Shown here: positions 7,282 to 14,402 of the stretch, piece by piece
How the letters are laid out: every line of letters starts with the position of its first letter
Position numbering within the stretch: position 1 is the stretch's first letter
DNA from: Myxococcales bacterium
GTDB taxonomy: Bacteria > Myxococcota > UBA796 > SXON01
Length of the DNA: 14,451 nucleotides
Reading direction: 5' to 3'
Assembly: GCA_009692585.1 (NCBI GenBank)
Contig: SHYX01000077.1
Coordinates: 1 to 14,451 of the forward strand
Made by a program: the position numbers and the translations under genes
Notes under the pieces: generated by a model
The model's database searches: none
The model's input: only the letters and a program-made list of their open reading frames with translations
What the model was told of the DNA's origin: nothing

Positions 7282-7920
7282 CTACGTCCGCCAGAGGCTC
7301 GGGAGCGCGTCGTCAGGAAGATCGCTCGCGTAGTCGGCGAGAAACGGGGCGGTCACGTCTCGGATCGCGGCGTGCGCCGCGAGCACCGCCGCCAGCGGCT
7401 GGCCCCAGGGTGCGGCGCGTGCCCGCAGCAGCGCCTTCCGGGCGTGCGGGACGACCAGCTCCTCGCCGGGCCACCCTTCGACCGGGCCGAAAGGATCCGC
7501 CGGTAGTTCATCGTAGTACTTCCGAAACTGGCTGGTGGGGGCCAGGACGCCACGAAGCCCGGCCGTCTGTGCGAGCGCCGCTTGCAGCCGCAGGCAGGCG
7601 TGCTCGCGCCAGTCCAACTCGGCGTCCAGCGCGAAGCCCCAGTCGCGCTCCTGGACGGACTCGGCGCCGTTGGTGATCCAGTGGCAGAGCTCGTGGAAGA
7701 TCATCTGTGCAGTGCTGTCGTCGGCGTCGAGGTGCTCGCGCGGCGCCAGCTCCAGGAGGCCGGTCCCGTCGGTCGCCGAGAAGATCGCGGGATTGCGACG
7801 GATGTGCAACCCGAGGCGGCGAGCGGTCGCGTACCAGATCAGCTCGACGGGATCGAGGTACCGGTGGCAGACGGGGCGCTCGTAGGCGCTCACCGCCAGG
7901 GTGGCATCGGGGCGGTTCAT
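7282..7920 (-). CDS. hypothetical protein with HELCH metalloprotease-like motif
   Basis: The product has 212 residues and I do not recognise the family. MIFHELCHWITNG at residues 73-85 is a clear HExxH metal-binding motif (His76, Glu77, His80). Acidic and histidine candidates for a third ligand follow within about 20-27 residues (DAELDWREHACL). Two Cys residues (18 and 109) and one in the motif are present. There is no signal peptide or membrane segment, so the protein is probably cytoplasmic. The ATG at 7920 is preceded by GAGGGGG at suitable distance and was preferred over a start at 7944. It starts 13 bases after the small upstream gene and ends 23 bases before aat, so it should be part of the aat-pip operon. 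A zinc-dependent peptidase role is an inference from the motif alone. Confidence 0.8.
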   Translation of the reverse strand: MNRPDATLAVSAYERPVCHRYLDPVELIWYATARRLGLHIRRNPAIFSATDGTGLLELAPREHLDADDSTAQMIFHELCHWITNGAESVQERDWGFALDAELDWREHACLRLQAALAQTAGLRGVLAPTSQFRKYYDELPADPFGPVEGWPGEELVVPHARKALLRARAAPWGQPLAAVLAAHAAIRDVTAPFLADYASDLPDDALPSLWRT

Positions 7921-7933
7921 CGTCGTCACCCCC

Positions 7934-8149
7934 TCAGAGGCCACCCGCGAAGACGCCTTCGGAGGTACAGTTCGTCCCCAGTTGCAGCACCAGCGCCCCC
8001 GTCGCCGTGGTGGCGTCGCTGCTGGCCCGGCCGTCGAGCTCGACGACCAGGCCCCTGCTGCCCTCGGAGCCCAGGCAGGTGAAGTCGCGGCCCGAGTAGT
8101 CGCAAGGCAAGGTCATGGGGATCGCGTCCAGCAGCATGAGGCCCATCAC
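7934..8149 (-). CDS. small Cys-containing protein, probably the body of a frame-displaced exported protein
   Basis: This frame, from GTG at 8149 to the TGA at 7934-7936, encodes 71 residues: MMGLMLLDAIPMTLPCDYSG, then FTCLG, VVELDGRAS, ATGALVLQLGTNCTSEG. Third positions are strongly G/C, so the frame is coding. The start is doubtful. The frame stays open upstream through TPCADELV, and a different frame beginning at ATG 8217 encodes a convincing signal peptide (MSRLLLILVASAFSFGLLA) that hits a TGA just after 8149. A shift of one or two bases would join the two into an exported protein of about 90 residues with four or five Cys. It precedes the HELCH gene by 13 bases and probably opens the operon. 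No function is recognised. Confidence 0.5.
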   Translation of the reverse strand: MMGLMLLDAIPMTLPCDYSGRDFTCLGSEGSRGLVVELDGRASSDATTATGALVLQLGTNCTSEGVFAGGL

Positions 8150-8217
8150 CAGCTCGTCCGCGCAAGGAGTCCGAATGAGAACGCAGATGCGACAAGAATC
8201 AGGAGGAGGCGGCTCAT
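8150..8217 (-). pseudogene. signal-peptide fragment out of frame with the downstream small protein
   Basis: ATG at 8217 opens a 23-codon frame, MSRLLLILVASAFSFGLLAR plus three residues, ending in a TGA just after 8149. It has a basic n-region and a hydrophobic core. It stops where the next frame's coding body begins, which suggests a frameshift in the genome or the assembly rather than an independent peptide. Confidence 0.4.
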
Positions 8218-8299
8218 GCCGGCACCATACCCCAGGAGCGTGTCGCTCGTCGCGCGACCCCGTCCGTTTCGGCGTCGGGCCCCCGTAGTTGCGCCGTAG

Positions 8300-8428
8300 G
8301 TGGAGGTTGTGGCGTTTCTGGGAGTCGTGGCCGTGCTCGTGGTCGTGCTCGCGATGGTTTCGCGGAGAGGACCACGCTCACGCGTTCCCTTCCGCGGCGC
8401 GGCGCCTCACACTCCGGATCGCGACTAG
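8300..8428 (+). CDS. possible 42-residue single-pass membrane protein
   Basis: GTG at 8300 follows a TAG stop directly and opens 42 codons to TAG at 8426. The N-terminal half is hydrophobic (VAFLGVVAVLVVVLAMV), followed by a basic stretch (SRRGPRSR). This is a plausible single-pass protein with the basic side in the cytoplasm. GGAGG at 8302-8306 lies inside the frame, too near an alternative GTG at 8309. There are no homology clues. It could be a chance ORF in GC-rich intergenic DNA. Confidence 0.25.
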   Translation: MEVVAFLGVVAVLVVVLAMVSRRGPRSRVPFRGAAPHTPDRD

Positions 8429-8433
8429 AAATG

Positions 8434-8508
8434 GTAGATAGATATGCGTGTCGCGACCTGGAACGAGCGGGAACTTCTGGTACGCGGGCGCCACCCTCGG
8501 AGTATTCG
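8434..8508 (+). promoter_or_regulatory. AT-rich stretch and ribosome site before the truncated exported gene
   Basis: Positions 8427-8444 are among the most AT-rich bases of the window and include TAGATA (8435-8440), usable as a -10 element; no good -35 is seen. GGAG at 8499-8502 stands six bases before ATG 8509. The ribosome site is the stronger part of this call and favours 8509 over 8444 as the original start. Confidence 0.3.
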
Positions 8509-8645
8509 ATGCGCCCCCCCTGTTCTCCGGCTTCTCATTGTCGTAGCGGCACTTATGGCCGCATCCCAACCTGCACGCGCAGCGTGCCTGCCCATCTACG
8601 ACCTCGACGGTGACGGCTACGGCCCTGCCTCCCCGCCGCCATTCA
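8509..8645 (+). pseudogene. 5' remnant of an exported Ca-binding-motif protein, frameshifted at a C7 run
   Basis: ATG 8509 has a good ribosome site. A run of seven C follows at 8514-8520. Read as given, the frame yields no sensible protein. With one C fewer it reads MRPPVLRLLIVVAALMAASQ, then PARA-ACLPIYDLDGDGYG: a signal peptide with an Ala-x-Ala site, followed by a D-x-D-x-D-G-Y-G calcium-loop motif like those in the large repeat protein at 10664-13642. A frame from ATG 8444 reaches the same residues with a long extra n-region. Coding sense is lost after about 8636, where the antisense transposase remnant begins. The gene is therefore probably the broken start of a MopE-like or similar exported protein, disrupted twice. 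Confidence 0.5.
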
Positions 8646-8930
8646 TCACCGCCTGTCCCCACGGAAGTCGACGAAGCCCTTGTTGTCCTGGGTGTCGCCC
8701 TCCTTGGGACGGAAGCTCTTGGTCGAACCCCAGGCCTCGATCAGCGTGCCGTCCACGGAGAAGTGGTCGGTCGAGAGCAACTCCTCCCGCGCGCTCGCTC
8801 CATCGTCGCTGAGAAAAAGCGCCGGGCCACGTCGTGGTCCCGCAGGCGCTCGCGGTTGTGGCAGAACGTGGTCGCGTCGAAGGGCTCGAAGGCTGCTTGG
8901 GAGTCGTACCGCGCATGCGATCCGATCACC
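8646..8930 (-). pseudogene. IS5-type DDE transposase remnant, frameshifted and truncated at both ends
   Basis: Two reading frames together give a typical IS5/IS1182-style transposase segment. From about 8893, one frame reads FDATTFCHNRERLRDHDVAR and RFFSATMERAR. After a one-base shift near 8785-8800, the other frame reads EELLSTDHFSVDGTLIEAWG and STKSFRPKEG, then VDFRGDRR. The Asp in SVDGTLIEAW corresponds to the first catalytic Asp of the family. The N-terminal region and everything after FRG(D)RR, including the other catalytic residues, are missing, and two TGA codons end the frame. I see no terminal inverted repeats. It abuts the truncated exported gene at about 8640. Confidence 0.75.
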
Positions 8931-8978
8931 CGATGAACGACGGTTGTCCACCGCCAGCGGCAGGTTTTCAGCGGCCTG

Positions 8979-10523
8979 CTAGCACGGCGTCAACCGCACC
9001 GCGTCGGCGATCGCGTACTTCCCGCTGCCGGTCCAGCGCGACAGCAGCACCTGGTTCCATCCCGCCGGAAAGGTCCAGTTGCCCAGGGTGTTCCACTTCT
9101 TCCCGTTGGCCTGCTGGCTGACCGTCACCCGCCCCACCTCGCCGTCGTCGTCGTCCCACCCGATGAAGGTGACCGAGGGCGAGCGGTCGGTGCCGGACGT
9201 CCACCACGCATCGACCGTGTAGCAGCGTTCGGCGTCCGTCTTGAACCGGAAGTGTGCGGGATCGGAGATCGAGCCGGTGGGGGCCACCCAGTAGCCGGTG
9301 TTGTAGAAGCCGCTGGCGCTGGTGGACGACCACCAGTCGCCGGAGACCTCGGTGTAGAAGGCATCCGTGGTGTTGGCGGCGTTGTTGCTGTCGATCACGA
9401 AGCTGGACGCCGTCGGCAAGCTGCTCGACGACCCCGAGCCGCCGCCGCTCCCCGAGCCGCCGCCGCTCCCCGACGAGCCGCACGCCTTGCTGACCTGGTC
9501 GAGGTAGCTGGTCCAGGGCCAGCCCGCGCCCGGGTCGCTCCGGTTCCAGGGTTGAAGTTGGCCGTGGCCGACGATGTGGTACCGATCGATCGGGATTCCG
9601 TGGCGCTGCGTCACGCCGCAGGTGACCGCCGAGGAGCTGGCCAGCAGGCCGGGGTCCCACGACGTCTGCGAGCTGTAGCCCGCGTGTTCGATGCCCACCG
9701 ACACCGTGTTCATCGAGGTTCCGTTGGCGGCGCAATCCAGGCTCGAGTTGTATTTGCAATCGTAGCTGGCGCTGATGTGCCAGGCGCGGTTGTCTTCGTC
9801 GACGAGCTGGCGAACTTCACTGCCGTCGGTGTTGACCACGTAGTGTGAGCTGACGCCGGAAGAGGAGTTGGTCAGCCAGCTCCAACACCCGGAGTAGCTT
9901 CCCTCGCACGCGTGGATGATGACGTAGTCGACACTCGCCCCGCCCCGCGCGTTGTAGTTCGGGGAGGCAGACCAGATCGTCGAGCCGTCTCCGGTGCGCT
10001 GGGCAGAGCGCGCCGGGGGCGGGTAGTCGGGCGCGGCCTCGTTTCCGACACTCGAGAAGCCTTCGCCTTCCACGCCGTGGAGCAGGTGCTCGTACACTTC
10101 GTACCACACGTACTCGCGTTTGCCTTCGTCGTCGCGAATGCCAGAGTAGCGCGCCACGATCGGCGCCCACGAGCTGAGGTTGTTGGTATCGATGCTGCCC
10201 TCCTCCGCCCAGGCGGCGAGCAGGTGCGCCGCCGCCAACACGTTGTCGGCGCGGTTTTCCTTGACCGCCCCCAAGTCCAGGTCGGCGAGGTCCGCGGCCC
10301 GCTCGACCACGTCGGCGCGCAGGCCCATCACGCCGAAGCCCACGTCTTGACCGGGGAACTCCTCGGCGCCTTCGACATCCTGCAAGCCGGTCTCGGCCTT
10401 GGCGATTGCCAGGAGCAGCTCTACCGGGACGCCGGTCTGGGCCTCGGCTGCGGAGAAGGCGTTGACGGGGCCTGTCGTCTCGACGGCACAGGAGATCAGC
10501 AAGAACAGGGGCATCTTCGTCAC
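8979..10523 (-). CDS. lipoprotein N-acetylmuramoyl-L-alanine amidase with transglycosylase-like and golvesin-like domains
   Basis: The product has 514 residues from GTG 10523 (MTKMPLFLLISC, lipobox Cys12); ATG 10514 is the alternative and gives an even shorter signal. Residues about 19-112 resemble a lytic transglycosylase: AIAKAETGLQ with candidate Glu44, FGVMGL, and NVLAAAHLLAAW. Residues about 197-347 are an Amidase_2 domain that cleaves the lactyl-Ala bond of peptidoglycan. Its zinc/catalytic residues are in VIIH (His204), VGIEHAG (Glu279), VGHGQ (His320) and RSDPG (Asp330), with AmpD-like spacing. A Gly-Ser linker (about 349-368) leads to a golvesin-C-like beta domain (about 375-514) with VSQQANGKKWNTLG and IADAVRL. 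The protein probably acts on the outer side of the membrane in wall remodelling or attack on other cells. It lies 140 bases downstream of the MopE-like gene on the same strand. Confidence 0.85.
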   Translation of the reverse strand: MTKMPLFLLISCAVETTGPVNAFSAAEAQTGVPVELLLAIAKAETGLQDVEGAEEFPGQDVGFGVMGLRADVVERAADLADLDLGAVKENRADNVLAAAHLLAAWAEEGSIDTNNLSSWAPIVARYSGIRDDEGKREYVWYEVYEHLLHGVEGEGFSSVGNEAAPDYPPPARSAQRTGDGSTIWSASPNYNARGGASVDYVIIHACEGSYSGCWSWLTNSSSGVSSHYVVNTDGSEVRQLVDEDNRAWHISASYDCKYNSSLDCAANGTSMNTVSVGIEHAGYSSQTSWDPGLLASSSAVTCGVTQRHGIPIDRYHIVGHGQLQPWNRSDPGAGWPWTSYLDQVSKACGSSGSGGGSGSGGGSGSSSSLPTASSFVIDSNNAANTTDAFYTEVSGDWWSSTSASGFYNTGYWVAPTGSISDPAHFRFKTDAERCYTVDAWWTSGTDRSPSVTFIGWDDDDGEVGRVTVSQQANGKKWNTLGNWTFPAGWNQVLLSRWTGSGKYAIADAVRLTPC

Positions 10524-10663
10524 CAGCGGGGGCGCGCCCACCTCCGCAAGACGCGTGCCGATCGAATTGTGGCGATTGCTTCGTGCGGAGGGTGCCGATT
10601 CCGGCCGCGTCGGGCACCTCTCGCCCCGGGTACGGGCGCCCCAGTGGGGCGGCGGTGCCCCAG

Positions 10664-13642
10664 TCACGCCCCCGAAAACACGTACACCGCCCCCACGTTG
10701 GTGTCGCTCCCCACATCCCCGTTGACGCAGCTCACCACGATCTCCGCGAGGCCGTTGCCGTCGAGGTCGCCGAGCGCCACCGCCTCTCCGCAGCCGTCCG
10801 ACGCCGCGTCGCCCAGGAAGCGCGCGTCGTAGTCGGCGGGAGCGGCAAGGTCGTAGGTCCCGAGGAGCGGCCCGTACACCAGCCAGGCCGCCCCCGACCC
10901 GGTGGCGTTGACGTCGGCGTCGGGCACCCCGATCAGCAGGTCGATCGTGCCGTCGCCGTCGACGTCGCCGGTGGCGATCGCCTGGCTGCCCACCATGTCG
11001 CCGGCGGCGGCGCCCAGGAACGCGGCCTCGGCGTCGCCGTCGTCGTCGTCCGGGCTCATGCCGTCGGTGTCGACGTCCTGGAACAAGAACACCGCACCCG
11101 CATCGCTGGCACCGCCGTCATCGTAGGGCGCCAGCGCGATGAGGTCGGCGTACCCGTCCCCATCTACGTCGCCGGGGGCCGCGATCAGCGCGCCGAGGTT
11201 GTCTCCGGCGTCGCCATTGATCTTGACGTCGGCGCTGCTGAGGTAGGTGGTCGAGGCGACGGGTGCCTCGACGACGTAGGCAGCGCCTGCATTCCCGCCG
11301 CCGGCGTCCTGCCCGTACGCCCCGACGAAGACCTCGTCGTACCCGTCGCCGTTGGTGTCATTCCCCGGCCCACCGCCGAGGCCGCGCCCCGCGTAGTCCA
11401 GCGTGGTCTCGCCGCGGATCGTGGCGATCGACGCCAGGCCGGTGGTGCCCCAGGTGTACACGTAGACCGCGCCCGCCGACGAGCTTGCTTCCCAGTGAGC
11501 GATGGCAACCTCGTCGTCGCCCGAGGTGGCATCTTCGTCGCCAAGGCTCGAAACCGGCCCCGTGAGGGTGAAATCGTCGTAGAGCGTCGCCGACGCGTTG
11601 TACGCGAAGGCGCCGGAAAGGTCCTCGCCCTCGTACAGATAGAGGTAGTCCGAGGTGCCCACAGCCCGCCGCACCGCCAGTTCGTCCGCGCCGTCGCCGT
11701 CGATGTCGGGGAGTTTCCATTGCCCATCGGAGAACGTGTTGGCCGTGCCGGCCCCGTAGACGCGCGCGGTGTCGGCGGCGTCGGCGGCTGCGGACCCGCT
11801 GGGCATCCCCGAATAGACGAACACACTGCCGATGTAGGCTCCTGCATAGACGTTTCCGTCGGCGCCGACCGCGAGATCCGCAGCGCCGTCGGCGTCGAAG
11901 TCCCCCAGCGCGAGGTGTTCGCCGAAGGAGTCGTAGAGGTCCAGACCGTAGATGACCGCCGTCGCGTCGGTGGTGGCGGTGCTGGCCACGTCCGCGTCGT
12001 AGTCGCCGCTGTAGGAGCTGGGGCAGGCCTCGTCGATGCTGCCGTCGCAGTCGTCGTCGTCCCCGTTGCCACAGGACTCGGTCGCGCCCGGGTACGCCGA
12101 CGCCGAGGCGTCATCGCAGTCGGTGTCGAGCGCGGCAGTGTAAGCGCCGGTTGAACGACAGACGCACCACGAGGTGGTGCCGCCAAAGCCATCCGCGTCC
12201 GCATCGTAATAATAGGTGGTGCAACCGGTGGCCCCGTCGTCGTTGTCGTCGCCGTCGCAGTCGTCGTCCGCGGTGGTCCCACAGTCCTCAGCCGCAGCCG
12301 GATTGATGCTCGAGGCGGCGTCGTCGCAGTCGAGGGTGTTTTCAACATACCCGGCTGGCAGGTCACACGCGTCCGTTGGGTTGGCGGCATCGCCAAAGGT
12401 GTCGCCGTCGACGTCAGCGTAGAAAATCGCCGTCGCTGTCACTCCTGGATCGGCGTCGTCGATCAGGGTGTCACAATCTTCGTCGGTGCCGGATGTGTCG
12501 CAAACCTCGGCAGCGGCGGGGTTGATGGCAGCATCTCCATCGTCGCAGTCGGAGGCATCGGCGAGCGCGCCCGGCGGCACGTCACAGGCGGACAATACAT
12601 TGGTGGGATCGCCGTAACCATCGTCGTCCAGATCGGCGTACCACGTGGCCAAGGTCGCGGCGGCCACGCTGGGGTCGGCGTCGTCCGCCAGGGTGTCACA
12701 ATCCTCGTCGGCGTCGAGCGTGTCACAAACCTCGATGCCGGCCGGGCTCACGTCGGCGCGGGTGTCATCGCAGTCGCCGGCGACGCCTGAGGTGCCGGGG
12801 GTTGCGTCACACATCACCGCAGCGGGGGCGTCGTCACCGTATCCGTCGCCATCGCTGTCGGTCCACCAGGTGCTCATGGTCCGGCGGTCGGTGCTGTCGT
12901 CCTGGTCGTTGGCGAGGGTGTCGCAGTCCTCGTCGACGTCGTCGTCGTCGCAGACCTCCCTCGCATCGGGATTTCGCGCCGGGTCGGCGTCGTCGCAGTC
13001 TCCACATGCCGGTGCTCCGTCCGCGTCCGCGTCAGCGAAGGCCACCGATCCGTCACAGTTGTAGTCGATGGGGTCGTCGCAGTCCGTCTCCGGCGCCTCG
13101 GGGTGGATGTTGGGGTCGCGGTCGTCGCAATCGGTGTCATTCTCCGCGTAGCCTGCAGGCTGGTCGCAGGTGGAGCGCGGTTGGGAGCCGTCGCCGTAGC
13201 CATCCTCGTCGCCATCGGCGTACCAGGTGGTGGCGTCGGACGGGTCCTCGTCCACCGCCGCATCGCAGTCGTTGTCCCGCTGGTCGCAGCGCTCCGGGTT
13301 GCCGGGAAAGCGGTCGGCGTCGGCGTCGTCGCAGTCGTCTCCGGTGCTCACGGTTCCTGCCGGAGCGATACATCCGTGCTGTATCATTGATGCGTCACCA
13401 TGCGCGTCGGCGTCGGCGTCGGCGTAGAATGTGGCCTCATCCACCGCATCCAGGTCCAGACGCTGGTCGCAGTCGTTGTCGAGCCCATCGCACACTTCGG
13501 TAGCGCCGGGAAAGACCGTGGCCACGCTGTCGTCGCAGTCCACGTCCGCGGCGTACCCGTCGCCGTCGGCATCGATGGCACCGACGTCATCCGTGGTGCA
13601 GCCGACGGCCAGGAGCAGGGAAAGGAGCATCGAGCGGGGCAT
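10664..13642 (-). CDS. MopE-like repeat lipoprotein with seven-repeat FG-GAP propeller
   Basis: The product has 992 residues. MPRSMLLSLLLAVGC is a lipoprotein signal, with Cys15 as lipidation site. Residues about 24-545 hold eight degenerate units of 50-75 residues. The fullest share the plan YADxDxDGYGD, a Cys-containing loop, DCDD, NP/PGA-E-C and DNDCD/DEDCD. Residues about 560-992 hold seven FG-GAP-type repeats, each with a D-x-D-x-D-G loop (DFDADGAADLAVG, DIDGDGADELAV, DTNGDGYDEVFVG, DVDGDGYADLIA, DVDGDGTIDLLIG, DLDGNGLAEIVV; the third repeat is irregular), fitting an integrin-alpha-like seven-bladed propeller. The protein probably binds Ca and is surface exposed. In MopE of Methylococcus similar motifs accompany copper binding, but that role cannot be assumed. 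Nested inverted repeats (AGTCC/GGACT, GAGTC/GACTC) at 13644-13663 precede the start. A start at 13630 is the alternative. Confidence 0.85.
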   Translation of the reverse strand: MPRSMLLSLLLAVGCTTDDVGAIDADGDGYAADVDCDDSVATVFPGATEVCDGLDNDCDQRLDLDAVDEATFYADADADAHGDASMIQHGCIAPAGTVSTGDDCDDADADRFPGNPERCDQRDNDCDAAVDEDPSDATTWYADGDEDGYGDGSQPRSTCDQPAGYAENDTDCDDRDPNIHPEAPETDCDDPIDYNCDGSVAFADADADGAPACGDCDDADPARNPDAREVCDDDDVDEDCDTLANDQDDSTDRRTMSTWWTDSDGDGYGDDAPAAVMCDATPGTSGVAGDCDDTRADVSPAGIEVCDTLDADEDCDTLADDADPSVAAATLATWYADLDDDGYGDPTNVLSACDVPPGALADASDCDDGDAAINPAAAEVCDTSGTDEDCDTLIDDADPGVTATAIFYADVDGDTFGDAANPTDACDLPAGYVENTLDCDDAASSINPAAAEDCGTTADDDCDGDDNDDGATGCTTYYYDADADGFGGTTSWCVCRSTGAYTAALDTDCDDASASAYPGATESCGNGDDDDCDGSIDEACPSSYSGDYDADVASTATTDATAVIYGLDLYDSFGEHLALGDFDADGAADLAVGADGNVYAGAYIGSVFVYSGMPSGSAAADAADTARVYGAGTANTFSDGQWKLPDIDGDGADELAVRRAVGTSDYLYLYEGEDLSGAFAYNASATLYDDFTLTGPVSSLGDEDATSGDDEVAIAHWEASSSAGAVYVYTWGTTGLASIATIRGETTLDYAGRGLGGGPGNDTNGDGYDEVFVGAYGQDAGGGNAGAAYVVEAPVASTTYLSSADVKINGDAGDNLGALIAAPGDVDGDGYADLIALAPYDDGGASDAGAVFLFQDVDTDGMSPDDDDGDAEAAFLGAAAGDMVGSQAIATGDVDGDGTIDLLIGVPDADVNATGSGAAWLVYGPLLGTYDLAAPADYDARFLGDAASDGCGEAVALGDLDGNGLAEIVVSCVNGDVGSDTNVGAVYVFSGA

Positions 13643-13894
13643 CAGTCCGGGGAGTCGGGACTCAGTGTACCTCAGGGCGACGCGCCGAGACCGGGCGTCT
13701 CGTCGGACTGGCGTCGCGGCGCGTCGCGGCGCCGCCGGCACGGGCGTCGGCGACCGGTGACGGACGTCTGGTCTGACGGCGAACCCGGCGGTGCGGACAG
13801 AGCAAGGCTGATTCTTTTGCGGTCCCGGCCTTGCTGGGGTGGCAGCCCATGGCGGCCACGGGCACTTGGGCTGTGGCGACCCCGCGGGGGGATC
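13643..13894 (+). other. intergenic stretch upstream of the MopE-like gene
   Basis: About 250 bases have no supported gene. Near the MopE-like start are nested inverted repeats (13644-13663) that could be an operator or part of a leader hairpin. At 13711-13730 a 10-base unit GCGTCGCGGC occurs twice in tandem. No clear promoter consensus was seen on either strand. Confidence 0.4.
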
Positions 13895-14171
13895 GCGTGG
13901 TTGTTCTGTCCGGCCTGCGCGGGGCGTCGGATGGCGGAGGGGGCGGCACACCTCGTGGACTGGGTGATCCCCAACGTCGCGACGCGACAGTATGTGCTCA
14001 CCGTGCCGTGGCGCCGACATCGGTTCGCTCGACGGCCTGTTCGACCGAGGGGCCGACGGCTCGCTCCGGTTCTTCAGCCAGCCGCCGACGACCGAGGACA
14101 TCGAGGGTCTGGCGGTGGAGATCGGGGTCGGATGCGAGCGTGGGCTGGCGCGGCGGGGATTCGCCGGCGTG
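13895..14171 (+). pseudogene. IS91-type transposase remnant with internal deletion and frame change
   Basis: Fragment A (about 13895-14011) reads WLFCPACAGRRMAEGAAHLV, then DWVIPNVATRQYVLTVPWR. This is the zinc-finger/N-terminal segment typical of IS91-family (HUH, Y2) transposases, which usually show CPSCGARRMAxxAAHLVDxVxP and VRQWVLxxP. Fragment B (about 14013-14171), in another frame, reads SLDGLFDRGADGSLRFFSQP and PTTEDIEGLAVEIGVGCERG, matching the segment after the LDG motif of the same family. The middle of the enzyme, including the HUH and catalytic region expected between them, is deleted, and the N-terminus and C-terminus are missing or unrecognisable. The element is dead in this copy. 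Confidence 0.7.
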
Positions 14172-14336
14172 TTGGCTGGGAACGCGAGCCTGGCGGAAGG
14201 ACGTGGTCCCCAAGGTGCGGGGACGTGGTCGGCGAGTGAGTCGCGGGGGGCGCGAGCGCCCTCCCGGGCGCTTGCCGGAGCTTGACGCCCGCATCCTGAC
14301 GAACGTCGGCGGACACTTGGCGGACATCCGTCGGCC

Positions 14337-14402
14337 CGAGGCCGCGGCCTGACGGACCGACGCGGAGTCTCTCGCGGCACGCATCGTGCCGAGGCCGCGG
14401 CC
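14337..14402 (+). repeat. 13-base direct repeat CGAGGCCGCGGCC, two copies
   Basis: Copies lie at 14337-14349 and 14390-14402. Each is followed by TGACGG (directly in the first copy, after two extra bases in the second). The 53-base offset suggests a local duplication, possibly a target or excision scar near the dead transposase. It may also be chance in such GC-rich DNA. Confidence 0.35.
14375..14391. other. perfect 7-bp stem, 3-base loop inverted repeat
   Basis: CGGCACG, loop CAT, CGTGCCG. It lies 12 bases before a possible start codon at 14404 and between the two copies of a 13-base direct repeat. There is no T-tract, so it is not a clear terminator. It could be an operator or an mRNA hairpin near the start. 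Confidence 0.4.

Noticed and set aside
8378..8662. 94-codon antisense frame with several Cys residues
   Set aside because: It lies opposite the truncated exported gene, has no family motif and includes bases of the possible promoter.
8950..8978. Hairpin GCAGG/CCTGC downstream of the amidase stop as terminator
   Set aside because: Stem of five with a ten-base loop and no U-run; not convincing.
10524..10667. N-terminal extension of the amidase frame up to 10667
   Set aside because: It would overlap the end of the MopE-like gene and place the lipoprotein signal 50 residues inside the protein.
10583..12154. 523-codon plus-strand frame over the FG-GAP region
   Set aside because: Shadow of the repeat protein; its regular look comes from the D-x-D-G repeats read antisense.
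12000..13600. Repetitive GTCGTCGCAGTC-type blocks as a CRISPR array or DNA repeat
   Set aside because: They are the antisense of DCDD/DNDCD codons, at irregular spacing, and belong to the protein repeats.
13643..14380. N-terminal extension of the MopE-like frame up to 14380
   Set aside because: It is low-complexity Arg/Pro/Ala sequence antisense to the IS91 remnant, and would bury the signal peptide at MPRSMLLSLLLAVGC.
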